DNA of 64,000 nt, from positions 51,943,724-52,007,723 of the forward strand of contig NC_083877.1 in assembly GCF_032452875.1 (NCBI RefSeq). Direction: 5' to 3'. The position numbers were made by a program, and so were the translations under genes. This DNA comes from Bos javanicus (lineage: Eukaryota > Chordata > Mammalia > Artiodactyla > Bovidae). Below the pieces are notes generated by a model. The model saw nothing but the letters and a program-made list of their open reading frames with translations. It was not told where the DNA came from and ran no database searches. This document shows positions 10,871 to 22,739 of the stretch, piece by piece; position 1 is the first letter of the stretch, and each line of letters starts with the position of its first letter.

Positions 10871-11920
10871 AAGTCATACTGATGATGAAGACAATGATGA
10901 TGTGATGGGCCAGCCACTTTTCCACACCTCTCAGTGGCACCTAGAGCACTAGATGTGGAAGCCTGCTGACACACTCATCATTCCCATGTTGGATGTGGTT
11001 GGCCTAGAAATGAGCTGGAAACTGAGCCCAGTGATGAGCTAGAAAAAGAGAGGAGCCTGGGTGGCAGGACTGATAGTTCTGCTAGTTGATCCACTTAATG
11101 CTGAAGACATACACTCATTTATTTATTTATTTGGATCAGGCACTGCTCAAGGGACAATAGTTTCATGGCAGAACATTTTGTTTATATCTCCTCACTTCCT
11201 GAGGACCTTCCCTAGAACAAGGGATTTGAGTCTCTTTTGTTTTAGCTAGGGTGGTAGATGCTCATTGTAAGATTAAAAAATAAGTCTGTTTTTTTTTTTT
11301 TTTAAAGAAAATACAGTTACAGTTTTATCTGATGGCCTTTGGCAAGTGTGGATCCCTCAAGTGAAAGGGCATTGAGGCAGAAAAGAGTCAACAGTTTCTA
11401 TCGAAGAGTCTTAACTTCCTGAGAGACTTTTTAAAATTATTGTTGGAATCCTTTGAATTCATCTTATAAAACTCCTCAAATGTTGCAATAGTTATTTTTA
11501 AACAAATATATCTACCACTTCCATTTCTTAATGTGGATTACTCACTTCAGTGATTACAAACTTAAAAAAGACAAAACTTGCATTCATTGATCTACTAAAA
11601 AAAAAAAAACCTTACAAGTTGTCACCCAAACTGGGACCCTTTTGATTGAAAGAAAACACCTTTAATCATTATACAAGGACAATGTAAGTAAAGTGGGTTT
11701 GTCCTGGGTAATCAGAACACATCCATGGGATATCAGAATCATTAGAACTTCCAAATTATTCATAGCCAACTTTCAGAAGAGTTCTCCATAAAAAGAAGTT
11801 GTGTATTGAGTTTAACTCAACTAAGTTTTAGTTGATTTAGGACCTCAAGATCACTAAAAATATATCATTTCAGAAATCGTTGAAAAGACTTTCTGTTACT
11901 ATTCACAATTCTCTCTTTTT
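10871..11920. other. Unique DNA with short homopolymers
   Basis: No gene. A short ATTT repeat lies near 11118-11133, a poly-T near 11289-11304 and a poly-A near 11598-11610, none attached to a recognisable element. Confidence 0.5.
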
Positions 11921-12145
11921 AAAAAATTCCCAGGTGGCGCTAGTGGTAAAGAACCCACCTGCCAGTGCAGGAGACCTGAGAGACGTGGGTTTGATCCCTA
12001 GATTGGGAAGATCCCCCAGAAGAGGGCATGGCAACCCACTCCAGTATTCTTGCCTGGAGAATCCATGGACAGAGGAGCCTGGCAGGCTACAGTCCATAGA
12101 GTTGCAAAGAGTGAGACATGACTGAAGTGACTTAGCATGCAGCTT
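11921..12145 (+). mobile_element. Bov-tA SINE
   Basis: Sense copy with a diverged start (TTCCCAGGTGGCGCTAGTGG, a variant A box) and a longer linker before the B box (GGGTTTGATCCC). The BovA body ends at GACATGACTGAAGTGACTTA. Confidence 0.9.
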
Positions 12146-12787
12146 GCATTCAGACTTCAGGTGTTTCAGTGGAGTGGGCTAATGTTTAGAGGACCAGCCC
12201 CCAGGGACCTTGTCCCTCTAAACATTTGGGGCCTGAATTTGTAGCCACCCACAAGCACACGGGTACTAACCCAAGGAGGTGGATTACCAGGACCTACATT
12301 CTCTGTGTTAATAAGAAGAATGTGAGTGCTTCCTGTTTCAAAACCACCTTGACTTCAGTGTGTTTATCAATGAGATTCATTTTGTCTCTCTCTGACTTTC
12401 AATTTCCTAAACCAACTAAGCAAAGCCTGGCTCATGATGAGAACATTTGCAGGAATAAACAACCTCATCCTGATCAAAGATGTCTTTTGTCTGCTATCAT
12501 TATAAAGTCACGCAGCTAGTAAAATAGCTCTGCAATGTACAAAGGCTAGTTGAGGATGCCTCTTCCATCATAATACCATTGTGATTGGCCCTGGCTGCTT
12601 CTAAGCCTGGCCTCAGCTATCTTGGACCTATGGTTACAGAATTTCCTTTTAGGCTAAGCACAGAAAGATGATTTGAGAGTACAGAGGCAGAGACATCCAC
12701 AAGAGATAGGATTGAGTATTAATAATATTAGATTGACAAGTTCACAGACAAAGTTATCCACTATCTCCTGGGTTTCATTGGACACTA
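12146..12787. other. Unique DNA
   Basis: No repeat family or exon is recognised. The 97-codon plus-strand frame at 12226-12519 has no motif and no supporting context. Confidence 0.5.
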
Positions 12788-13815
12788 TTTTTTAAAGTTT
12801 TAATTGGATAATTGCTTTACAATATTGTGTTGGCTTCTGCCATACAACATGAATCAGTCAGTAGTACCTTCATATGTCCCCTCCCTCCTGAATCTCTCCC
12901 CTACCCCCCATCCCATCCCACCCCCTAGATTGTCACAGAGCACTGGGTTGAGCTCCCCATATTGTATAGCAGCTTCGCACTGACTATCTATTTTACACAT
13001 GGTAGTGTATATATGTCAATGCTACTCTCTCAGTTCATCCCATCCTCTCCTTCCCCTGCCGTGTCCCAAATCTGTTCTCTATGTATACGTCTCTATTCCT
13101 GCCCTGCAAATATGTTCATCAGCACCATTTTTCTAGATTTCATACATACGCGTTCATATACAAAATCTGTTTTTCTCTTTCTGACTTACTTCACTCTGTA
13201 TAACAGGTTCTAGGTTCATCTACCTCACTGCTGCTGCTGCTGCTGCTAAGTCGCTTCAGTCGTGTCTGACTCTGTGCGACCCCATAGATGGCAGCCCACC
13301 AGGCTCCCCCTTCCCTGGGATTCTCCATGCAAGAACACTGGAGTGGGTTGCCATTTCCTTGTCCAATGCATGAAAGTGAAAAGTGAAAGTGAAGTCGCTC
13401 AGTTGTGTCCGACTCTGTGCGACCCCATGGGCTACAGCCCACCAGGCTCCTCCGTCCATGGGATTTTCCAGGCAAGAGTACTGGAGTGGGGTGCCATTGC
13501 CTTCTCTGCATCTACCTCACTAGAACTGCCTCAAATGCATTCCTTTTTATGGCTGAGCAGTGTTCCATTGTGTATGTGTACCACAACTTCTTTAGGGTGG
13601 ACATCTAGGATGCTTCCATGTCCTAGCTATTGTAGATAGTGCTGCTAAGAACACTGGGTACAAGTGTCTTTTTCCATTTGGTTTTCTCGGGTTATGTGCC
13701 CAGTAGTGGGGTTGCTGGGTTTATGGTGGTTTTTCTCTTAATTTTTAAAGGAGTCTCCACACTGTCCTGCACAGTGGCTGTACCATACTCCCTCCAACAG
13801 TGCCAGATGGTTGGG
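12788..13815 (-). mobile_element. Antisense L1 3' end, split by BOV-A2
   Basis: From the TTTTTTAAAG start it follows the antisense 3' end of ruminant L1: GATAATTGCTTTACAATATT, the TGTATAGCAGCTTCGCACTG block, the CTTTCTGACTTACTTCACTC block, then GTTCCATTGTGTATGTGTAC and CCCAGTAGTGGGGTTGCTGG. The ORF2 C-terminal region is included but broken. A BOV-A2 sits at 13230-13508. Confidence 0.88.
13230..13508 (-). mobile_element. BOV-A2 SINE, full length, with TSD
   Basis: It begins with the CTG-repeat complement of the AGC tail, then two BovA monomers joined by the ATGCATGAAAGTGAAAAGTG linker, ending in CATTGCCTTCTCTG. CATCTACCTCACT at 13217-13229 and 13509-13521 is the target-site duplication, cut into the L1. 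Divergence is low. Confidence 0.95.
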
Positions 13816-13929
13816 ATTCTCTGGAAAGGAAACAAATTTTGATGTGGCTTCAAAATCTGAACCATTGTGTCTCTTCCTTGCATATTCCAGCCTACCTGCT
13901 CTAACCAGTCCAGAAAATTATTTAAAGCG

Positions 13930-14112
13930 GTGCTCTTCAAAGTATTATGGTCCACCTACTAATACATCAAAATCTCTTGGGCTAATTGTTTTTAAGAAGT
14001 GCAGTTTCCATGATCCTACTGTATCAGAGTCTTTGGCACAGGTGTTCAACAATACATTTCACACAAGCTCTTTAAATAATTCTTACACGCATTAATGTTG
14101 GACAACCACTGA
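13930..14112. mobile_element. MER5A-like hAT-Charlie element
   Basis: Non-autonomous DNA transposon remnant: CTCTTCAAAGTATTATGGTC at one end and GTTGGACAACCACTGA at the other resemble the terminal inverted repeats, with TACTGTATCAGAGTCT inside. It encodes nothing. Confidence 0.6.
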
Positions 14113-14126
14113 TCTAGAGTAAGAGC

Positions 14127-14292
14127 AGTGGTCTTCGACCTTGGCTGCACGTTAGAGTCACCTGAGAACCTAGAAACTCTCAAATACTCAGGCCACTACC
14201 CAACCCGATCAAATCAAAATGTCTGGGGGTGAAAGCGCCCTTTTGAAGGTTTCCCAGGTGATTTCAGTGTACAACCAAGACTAAGAACCACT
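14127..14292. mobile_element. MER5-group hAT-Charlie element
   Basis: CAGTGGTCTTCGACCTTGGC at the left and AAGACTAAGAACCACTC at the right form imperfect terminal inverted repeats. The interior has the AGAGTCACCTGAGAACCTAG and AAATCAAAATGTCTGGGGGT blocks of a MER5-type element. The exact subfamily is uncertain. Confidence 0.7.
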
Positions 14293-16984
14293 CTCAACAC
14301 TCCATCATTCTCAGAAGATGGCAAGGCTTCTCTGTCAAAGGGGATCACACCTAGGAATTTAACTGCAGTTGAGACCAACTGTCCTGTATGACTGTGACAA
14401 TGGGCTTGTCTAGGCCAGTGTTACTCAACTGCAGACCACGGTCAGTCCATGAATTCTTTCATTACCAGCTCCCAAGGAGCTTGTACAATCGATCATGTGG
14501 AACAATTTTATCATCAAGGTTTTTTGGTAGCAAGACTTTCTTAACGGCACCCAAGGAATTATGGCACACACTTCTGTCCCCCATTCGCTTTGGGGGCATC
14601 ATCCAAAACAGACGTTTTGGGCCTCTCTTGCCTTCTGGTGTGGCCCACACTCTGTCTGTGGACTGTGTTTCTCTCTAAATAAATCCACCTCTTACCTATG
14701 CTTTGTCTCTCACCGAATTCTTTCTCCAATGAGACATCAAGAACCTGAGTTTCGTCAGGGCCTGAAACCAGCTAGACCAAAAAGACTTTTTTAAGGATTT
14801 ATTCTTCTTGTTGTTTTTTCTAACACAATAACATAATTTATTTTCATTCATTCATTTATTCACTTATTCATTCATTAGACAAACATCATACTGAGTATGG
14901 ATGGTGCTGATCACTGCAGATATCCAGATAGAAAGGCATTCTATCCTCTTGCAATGCTTGCTGCCTTAGTAATTCCTCATGGATGCAATTTCCTTTTCTT
15001 TCTGAGTTCCTTTCCCCTCCCTGTCCTGGAGCAGAAACCCAGGGGGAAAACTGAAAGCTTCAGAGGGATCTCCATACTAAGAATGTGAAAAATTCTGTCA
15101 CTAGATTCTCTTCAGCCAAAAATGAGATAATTTCACCTCTATACTCTTAAAGAAGATCCTTTCCCATAGGCTTTCCAGGGAAATCTAACCTGGATCTGAT
15201 AATTCCCTCAGGCTTGCCTAAGCCAAGCATGACTTTATAATTGCCTCCTAAAAAAAATTTCAGAAATGGCACTGAAAAATGTCCACATTCTTAGACAAAA
15301 CGTGGCATCTTTAAATTGTAGACCCATGCAGAATCTGAGGATAAAGATTCCATCTACCGCCTGGTCCAAATTTCTGTATTTGACCTGAGATGTCACAAAA
15401 CTAGCAGTGGAATCCCTTAAAAAGCAGAGAGTGGAGACTGTCGCCTGGGATGGAGTCAGGAGTAGGGGTGGCTTCACCTCTGCCTCTGCCAGGGAGGGAA
15501 ACAAGAGCAGGGGATGGAAAGTGAGGCTGCACTGGCTGCTGCAGACGTTGGGGGTGGCATTGGTAGGACCACAAACCCTGCTCCTTTCTGTTTACCAGTT
15601 TGACTACAGGTAGTGAACTGCACTTGGAAAGGGGTCCCTAGGAATTCTGGGGGAGTTAGTGCCTCTAGTCCCACAGTGATCTAGCTGAAATCACCTTGAT
15701 CAAATCAGTGCCCCAAGCGCTTTTCACTGTCAGGGAGTCTCAGTTTGTGTTAAATCCTAAAATGCTCTTATTACCAGCCTACAGCGTAAACTTCTTCAGT
15801 GTGAGCCATGTGGCAAGTACACGTCTGCATACACCCCAGCCTCTTGCATCAAGGTGGCCCTAAATTAAGTGCCCAGGAGCTGTGGGTGGGATAAATGAGT
15901 GAATGCATGAATGTAGTTTAGCATATGGTAATTCACAAAGCAATGTGAGTTACTTGGGCTGTGTCTTTGGGGATTTTTCTTGTCACATCTGCCTACCCTG
16001 CATACTTCTCAGAAAGCAAGACTGTGATGCCAGAAGGCTAGGACACCACCTGGGGTGAGATGTGCTATAACTCACAGGTGGCAGCAGTGATTCAATCAGA
16101 ATGTGCATAAGGCAAGAGGTGAAAACTCCAGCATGGGGGACTTGGCACCACTAAGGAGGAGCCCGCTCAGCTAGGTGGATGCCAGTTGTGGGCAGCTGAG
16201 AAAGAAACATTCCCTGGACCCTAGTTGGGTGATTTTGTGAAGGGTGGATATGGGGGGTGGGGGGAGAGTGGTGGGGAGGTGGAAGATTGTACAGATGTGA
16301 GGGAAAACCAAAGAGAGAATTACTATTAAAAAGAAAAATCTTTAAGTAGCAAAATCAGCAGCTGGACCAGATTAGCTGTTCCCATCTCTTTCCTATTTTT
16401 GGACTTGGGAAGCAAATGTCCAACATAATTCCTGTTTTGAAGAAAAGTAGAGAAGGAGGCCAGTTTGGAGGTTGAGGAGGGAGCATTGGTGATGGTATGG
16501 ACCAGGTTGGAAGGGTCTGTACAGCTGGGGGCTCTCCTCCTTCTGGGGGCATGGGGACACCAACACTGCTCTCTCTTCTGCCCCAAGCAACGTAGGAGAC
16601 GAGGTCTCTGCTCAGTGATGGAGCAAATCCTGTGGGACAACTGCCAACTTTGTGGTTTTCACAGAGTAGCAGCTGAGGCTAGGCAAAGACCTGATGGCCA
16701 GAATGACACCTCCGGGCCACAAGCGAGGCACAGGGCCAGAAGGCAGCCTCACGGGTCTTTCTGCTATCCCCAGTCTTCTTTGTTGCCCTTAAGTGCACAA
16801 TGCTTTCCTGCATTGATCTTGATTCTTGGCAAATCTCTCAGTTTTCTGAGTGAGAGGCTCAGTATAAGTGACTTGTAAGAAGAGCATGGGCTTCCCGCCC
16901 CCACCAGGGATACACCTCTCATGGCAACATTTCAGAGGTCTCTGACAGGACAAAGAGGAAAAGCATCTCAAGGGTAACAAAGCC
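14293..16984. other. 2.7 kb of unique DNA
   Basis: No named repeat is recognised apart from a loose ATTC tetranucleotide stretch at about 14835-14876. Short open frames occur on both strands around 15.2-15.7 and 16.3-16.9 kb (up to 137 codons). They overlap one another on opposite strands and show no domain, so I do not call a gene. Confidence 0.5.
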
Positions 16985-17545
16985 TTGAAATTATCTTACA
17001 CTTCTGGTGGGAGTGTAAACTGAAACATTCTGGAATCTATTGACAGGATCAACTGAAACACATACCCTACAACCCAGCAATTCCACTCCCGCCAAAGAGG
17101 AGTGAGTATGTATATACTCAGCAAAGATACACATCAGAATAATCAGAGCGGCGTTCTTCACAATAGTCCCAACTGGAAACCACCCAGATGCTCATTAAAC
17201 AAGTAGATTTGCTATATAAATCATTCTAGATTCACATACTGAGAATGAATCATCTACAACCACCACCAACAATACAGCTGAATCTCATAGATGCAATACT
17301 GGGCCTAAGAATCCAGGCACACACACACAAAGCCAAATCTCTAGTCTATGTATATGAAGGGAAACACAGTTCAAACCTGTAGATGCTGTTAGAAGTTGGA
17401 ATAGTGGTGACCCTGAGAAGAGAGTATTGACCAGAAGGCCTTGCTGGGGAATTGGTAGTCATCTCAGGGTTATGTAAAATTTCAAAGAGCTTTTCACTTA
17501 TATGTGCACTTTTCTGAATATTTGTTATACTCCAGGTTTTAAGAA
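16985..17545 (+). mobile_element. L1M-type LINE, 3' end, sense
   Basis: The ORF2 C-terminal region can be read (CTTCTGGTGGGAGTGTAAAC; CAACCCAGCAATTCCACTCC; the TGAATCTCATAGATGCAATA block), followed by the 3' UTR with TATATGTGCACTTTTCTGAA. The codon frame is destroyed. Divergence indicates an old L1M subfamily. Confidence 0.75.
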
Positions 17546-18955
17546 TGCTAAGGCTTCCAGCCCCTCTACTGTACCATGTGAGTAGCTGGGCTTAAAGCAG
17601 ATTCCAGGTAAAAGTTGTTTCCTATATCGAGCTGGGGTTGACTCGCTGCCACTGCTCCCCCTTGGTCTGGTTCTGCCCTTAGCAGGCCACAGACTTGTGT
17701 GGTCCCCACATACCTTCATGTCCTCCTGAGTATGTGTTTCTGAACTAAGAAAAATCCCCTTCCTCAATTCCCCTCATTGGGACAAAGCTTGCACTCTAGT
17801 CCCCTGTTTGGGTGAGGCTTCAAATTGATCCTGTAGGTAGGTCAGAGTTTTTTGTTTGGTTTTTCTTGTCCCTCATTTCTTACTGGAAACAGTACTCCAG
17901 CTTCCAGTCCTTCACCAAATGTGGGAATACTTTGATCAACCAAGAAGTCATGGATCCCCAGCTATCTTAGCTGCTTAGGACAATGTCAGGATCCAGAGGG
18001 GCTGGTCTGGGACCTACAGTCAAGCTTCAAGGGTGGGCCTGGAAACCAGTTTGTGGGCTGAAGTGAGAGGGGTAATTCTAACCCTTTCCAGTCCTTTCTG
18101 TGGGGCTCACACTGTCATACCTCATTGAATTAGGGGCCAGTGCATCTCCACGTTCTCATTCGCTGAAGTAAGCATGGTTCCTGCACATGGAGTGGCTTTC
18201 CACAGGAGTGTTATGAACAGGGCACAAAGAAGGCACACAGAGCCCAGTGTGGTGGTCCTGAGGATGAGGACAAGTGATTTATCCCTTATTGAACAGCAGC
18301 GAGAGCTTCAGGCTCGAGAAGGGACTCTGATCAATAGTTTCTTGTAATGATTTCCTTGTTTGCCATCTTGGTTATCCTCTTCTGATAATCCAGATTGGAA
18401 TGACTTGATTTCTGATGAAATAAGAACAACTGATTTCCCATGGTCTCACTGTTTTAGGCTCAGTCACAAAGTCAAAGTCATTTGGAGCATACTTAAGCTG
18501 ACCTTTTTTTTTGGAAGGCAAAACAACTTGTTTATACAGAAGTCCACCTAGCAAGAATGAATATGCAGTTCAGGCATGGACCTTTTGCTAACTGGATAAG
18601 ACAATGCCCATTAGGAAAAACTGCACTTTCCTAACTCTTCACTGTTGTAGAGTTTGTTACATAATCACCACCCACTGTTCTCTGGATAGGACCAGCTAGG
18701 TAATTTTCAGTACCCAGTGCAATGTGAAAATGTGGACTCCCTCATTTAAAACATTATGATTTTAAGATGCTGACAGCAAAGCATTAAGCAAAGCCTGGGG
18801 CCCTATGTGACTGCAGAGGTCATGTACAACCTGTGAAGGGAACCTTGGGTCCAGAAAGATTGCGTGGAGGGTGTTCCTTTAAGGTTGGGAACTAATTAAG
18901 AATGTTGATAGTTTACACAATAGTGGAGAACCTAGTCAGTGTGCAAGAAACAAAC
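17546..18955. other. Unique DNA
   Basis: No exon, RNA gene or named repeat is supported over 1.4 kb. The region is of average base composition with only short frames. Confidence 0.5.
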
Positions 18956-18959
18956 AAAC

Positions 18960-19115
18960 AAAAAAGAGGATCAAAAGTGGAGAGGTAACAGTGTCATTAT
19001 TTACAGATATTATGAAATTCCTGAGAAAACTAATGGAATCAAGAGGAGAATAAAACTACTAGTGCTGATAAGATAGTTCAGCAAGTTGACCAGATACAAG
19101 ATCAAAATAAGACAA
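18960..19115 (+). mobile_element. Probable old L1 ORF2 fragment
   Basis: ACAGTGTCATTATTTACAGA, then a GAAAACTA-rich stretch and CAAGTTGACCAGATACAAGA, match the order of an L1 ORF2 segment downstream of the reverse transcriptase. It is short and diverged. Confidence 0.5.
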
Positions 19116-19283
19116 GTCTAAACAAGTTGAAGGGACAGAGATGGGAGTGTGGACTCTGATCTTTTGGAGCTGTTGCCATCTTGTAGTTGGAGTGGAGGCA
19201 GGGGACTCACTCCTTTGCTGAGAGAGGGTGCCCACGTGATCCTTGGAAAAGGGCTTTGTATTCCCTGGAGTTTAGGACACTTT

Positions 19284-19597
19284 ATTTTTTTGTTGTTGTT
19301 TATTTATTTATTTTTGGCTGTGCTGGGTCTTCTTTGCTGCCCACAGGCTGTCTCTAGTTGCAGCGAGCGGGGACTACTCTCTGGTTGCGGTTCGAGGCCT
19401 TCTCATTGAGGTGGCTTCTCTCGTGGAGCCGTCGGGCGTATGGGCTCAGTAGTTGCAGCTGCTGAGCTCTAGAATGCAGGCTCAGTACTTGTGGCCCATG
19501 GGCTTAGCTGCTCAGCCACAACTCCCAGACCAAGGATCGAATCCGTGTCTCCTGCATTGACAGGCAGATTCTTCACCACTGAGCCACCAAGAAGCCC
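19284..19597 (-). mobile_element. CHR-type SINE with TSD, antisense
   Basis: T-rich tail, then TTGGCTGTGCTGGGTCTTC, CTCTAGTTGCAGCGAGCGGG, GGCTCAGTAGTTGCAGC and the head CGTGTCTCCTGCATTGACAG followed by CCACTGAGCCACC. AGGACACTTT at 19274-19283 and 19598-19607 is the duplication. This is the best preserved CHR copy in the window. Confidence 0.9.
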
Positions 19598-19606
19598 AGG
19601 ACACTT

Positions 19607-19855
19607 TTTTTTTTTTTTAAATTGGGGTATTGTTGCTCTACAATGCTGTGCTAGTTTCTGCTGTACACTGAAGTGAGTCAGCTAAATGTATACATATATC
19701 CCCTGTCTTTTGGACCACCCTAGCTACCCCTACCCCATCCCATCCATCTGTGTCACCATAGAGCACCGAGCTGGGCTCCCTGCACTTACAGAGTAGGTTC
19801 CCACTAGCTGTCTCTTTACATTTGGCAGTGTACTTTTACACTGGGTCTGCACAGG
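19607..19855 (-). mobile_element. Antisense L1 3' end
   Basis: A poly-T run at once followed by TTGCTCTACAATGCTGTGCT, the AGAGCACCGAGCTGGGCTCC block and the CCACTAGCTGTCTCTTTACA block matches the L1 3' end also seen at 12.8 kb. It abuts the CHR SINE. Confidence 0.75.
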
Positions 19856-20159
19856 GCTGATGGCTCCCCAGACAAGAAGAGTGTCTTTGGATGTGGGACC
19901 AAGCCAGAGTAGAAGTTTGATGGGGAAGGAAATTGCCCCTCCTTCTGGTGCCACAGAATGGGGTGGGAAGGGGTGCAAAGTGGGATAAAACTGTTATTAA
20001 TACATGGGGTCATTTAAATAGAGATTCAGTGGACCACCAGGAAGCACAGAGGTAGTTTCATATAAAGTTCTGGGTGGCACAGGTCCTGATATGAAGTGGT
20101 AGGAGAGCTGATGTTACTTCAAGTCTGGAATTTTAGTTGTTCTGTTCACAAGAAAGACT

Positions 20160-20345
20160 GTAGAGTCAGAAATCCAAGCCTTACTTCTCAGCTCTGCCAC
20201 TTGTCTTTTCTGTGAATCTGTACAAATCCTTTAACCTCTACAAGTAAGAGTTTCACTTTCTGTGGGTTTAATATTATTCTCACAGAAACATCTACCCCCC
20301 AGGATTATGATGACAAATAATTTAATAATTTCCTCTAATAATCAT
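20160..20345 (+). mobile_element. MIR SINE
   Basis: The TAGAGTCAGAAATCCAAGCC and CAGCTCTGCCACTTGTC head and core are present, followed by a degraded CTTTAACCTCTACAAGTAAG part. Only moderately convincing at the 3' end. Confidence 0.6.
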
Positions 20346-20420
20346 AGCATGGAGGTGATGTATGTATGTAATATATGTAATCATAAAGCATCTTTATTTG
20401 GTTCCATTTACTTCTTTAAT

Positions 20421-20722
20421 GGTCTTCCCTGGTGTTCAGACAGTCAAGAAACTGCCTGCAATGTGGGAGACCTGTGTTCAATCCCTGGGTCAGGAAGATT
20501 CCCTGGAGAATAAAATAGCTACCCACTCCAATATTCTTGCCTGGAGAATTCCACAGATAGGAGAGCCTGGCAGGCTATATAGTCCATGGGGTCGCAAAGA
20601 CTAGTTCTTCTCTGCTCCTGGATCAAAATTAGGACAAGTCTCATCCCAATGGACAGAGGAGCCTAGTGGGCTATGGTCCATGGGGTCGCAAAGAGTCAGA
20701 CACGACTGAGTGACTAAGCACA
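20421..20722 (+). mobile_element. Bov-tA SINE with an extra 3' segment
   Basis: A sense Bov-tA runs from the CTTCCCTGGTGTTCAG head to CCATGGGGTCGCAAAGAC (about 20604). After about 44 unrelated bases a second piece of BovA 3' end follows at 20649-20722, ending ACACGACTGAGTGACTAAGC. It is either a SINE with an internal insertion plus duplication or two truncated SINEs. Confidence 0.8.
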
Positions 20723-20807
20723 GCCCAGGAGCTTTGTGGTCCCTCTCAGGTAATAAATGCAGCCTCAGATCAATGATTCATATTTCCAATCCAGTGAAAT
20801 TAAACTT

Positions 20808-21113
20808 CATCTTTCATCCACAGTATTGGCTTCTGTACATTCATAGCTTGGGCCTGGAGGTGCGGCTGCTGCACTGGACCCATGGGCTGAGTTTGAGTCC
20901 TTGAACTCTGATTCTGCCTCCTCAACCACGTTAATCATGGTTTCTGATTCCTCTAGGATCAAAGTGTGCGACAGAGTAGGAAAAGGTGACAGGAAAGTTC
21001 TTACTTGTCTCTCTTTGCAGGACCTAGAAGTAGGGCTCTCTGGTCTCAGTGGTTCCTGTGGGGACAACTTTGGGGGTTCTTCAGAAACAACCCCTCTCCC
21101 TAGCCCATAACTG
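20808..21113 (-). other. Open segment with weak exon-like features
   Basis: On the minus strand a possible acceptor (CTTTCCCCAG, ending about 21114) leads into about 100 stop-free codons ending in TGA at 20807-20809. The deduced peptide is Pro/Ser/Glu-rich. No family is recognised, frames of this length arise by chance in a window of this size, and there is no poly(A) signal close downstream. I do not call a gene. Confidence 0.15.
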
Positions 21114-21139
21114 GGGAAAGCATCTCAAGTTTCTCCATT

Positions 21140-21780
21140 AAGTACAAGACGTCCTAAAAATTTTTGTACACCACCTTTATTAATTTAAGGCAGTTCTCTC
21201 TCTAGGTTCTAAGACATTTTTTAAAAAATCATAAAAAAACAATGCATTTTCTGGTAGCTTAAGATATGATGTGTTTTCTGTTGCTTGTTCTATTAACACA
21301 GAAAAGTACATTCATAAAATTTTTGATGTTAAACCATCCTCACAGGTTTTGGATAAACTGCTTAATCATGATGCATTTTTTATATTCTGTATATTTTTAA
21401 ATTCTGTATCTGATTTGGTAAGCTAAAATTTTGTTTTGATTTTCAGTGAATGTTCATAAGTGAGATGGGCCTATAATTACCTTTTCTTCTATTATTATCT
21501 GCTTTAGTGATTAATACTATACTGATCTCACAAAAATTAGTGGGGCATATTTTTCTCTGTTTTTGTTTTCTGATATAATCTAAGATTAAAATTTACTGTT
21601 TCTTGAGAGTTTGATAGAACTCAAGTGTAAAACCATCTGAGCCTGGGTTTCTAGGGAAGAAGAGATAACTCCTATTTTAATCTATCACTTACTAGTCAAC
21701 TCAAATTCCTAATTATTTTTTATTGTGCTGATTTGGGCATTTTATATTTTCTTGGGCACCTACGTATTTTATTAAATTTT
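21140..21780 (-). mobile_element. Old L1 ORF2 fragment, antisense
   Basis: The order TTAATCATGATGCATTTTTT, ATAAGTGAGATGGGCCTATA, TTGATAGAACTCAAGTGTAA and CCATCTGAGCCTGGGTTTCT is that of antisense L1 ORF2 in the reverse transcriptase region. Many indels destroy all frames. It is separate from the L1 3' end that begins about 40 bp further on. Confidence 0.72.
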
Positions 21781-21817
21781 AAATACATGAGCACACAGCT
21801 TTCCACAATACCTTTTA

Positions 21818-22475
21818 AAATAAGTTTTATTGAGATATAACTTCCATACCATAATATTCACCCTTTATAAGAGTATGATTCAGTGGTTATTTACAGAGCT
21901 GTGCTGCCATCGTGCATGTGTGCATACTAAGTCACCTCAGTCATGTCTGATTCTTTGCAACTCCATGGACTGTAGCCCACCAGGCTCCTCTGTCCATGGA
22001 ATTCTCCAGGCAAGAATACTGAAATGGATTGCCATTTCCTTCTCCAGTGCTGCCATCACCACTATCTAATTTCAGAACATTTTAATCATCCCAGAAAGAA
22101 ATCCTATGACCATTAGGAATTATTTCCCCATTCTCTTCCACTACCTAGCCCCTGGTAACTATAAATCTACTTTCTGTCTCTATGGATTTTCCTGTTCTAG
22201 ACATTTCATATAAATAAAACCATACAATATCTGGCTTTTTATGTCTGGCTTCTTTTATTTACCATCATGTTCTCAAGGTTCATCATGCCATAGCATTTAT
22301 CACTACTTCATTCTCTTATACCAGTGGTCTCCAACCTCTGCCTTATATGGTTGCATAGGATTCTATCATAGGAAAACACCACATTTTCTTTATCCATTCA
22401 CCATGTGATGGGTACTTGGTTTATTTCCAGTTTGGGCTATTGTGACTAATACTGCTATGAACTTAAGTGTTGGTA
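21818..22475 (-). mobile_element. L1M-type 3' end, antisense, with SINE insertion
   Basis: TTTTATTGAGATATAACTTC begins the antisense L1M 3' UTR. It continues after a Bov-tA insertion with CCATCACCACTATCTAATTT, CTACTTTCTGTCTCTATGGA, the CATTTCATATAAATAAAACC block and, near the end, GGGCTATTGTGACTAATACT. The SINE at 21912-22046 and a 22-bp hAT-like scrap at about 22321-22342 interrupt it. Confidence 0.8.
21912..22046 (-). mobile_element. BovA-only SINE fragment with TSD, antisense
   Basis: The 3' part of Bov-tA only, without tRNA head. GTGCTGCCATC at 21901-21911 and 22047-22057 is a clean 11-bp duplication, so the copy was already 5'-truncated when it integrated. Confidence 0.92.
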
Positions 22476-22739
22476 AACAACTGCTGTCCTGATCTCCCTG
22501 AGTGCATCCTGCTGCCTGATTCATGAGCCCTGTCCCCCGAGATCCACTCCCAACTCTCTATGGTCACAGAACTCAAGGGTTAATGTCAGGTAGGGCATTC
22601 AGGTCTCCACTACAGGGCTGTAGTCAGTGTGTGTTCTCAATGGAGGGATCCACACATGCACTCCTGGTTGGTAAATAATTTAAACAGCAGCCTTGGGTCT
22701 TTCCATGTAAGATTTCATTTGAACAAAGGGTTCCACAGT

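Noticed and set aside
13191..13511. 106-codon minus-strand frame
   Set aside because: Entirely BOV-A2 sequence; the Ser-rich end is the AGC repeat.
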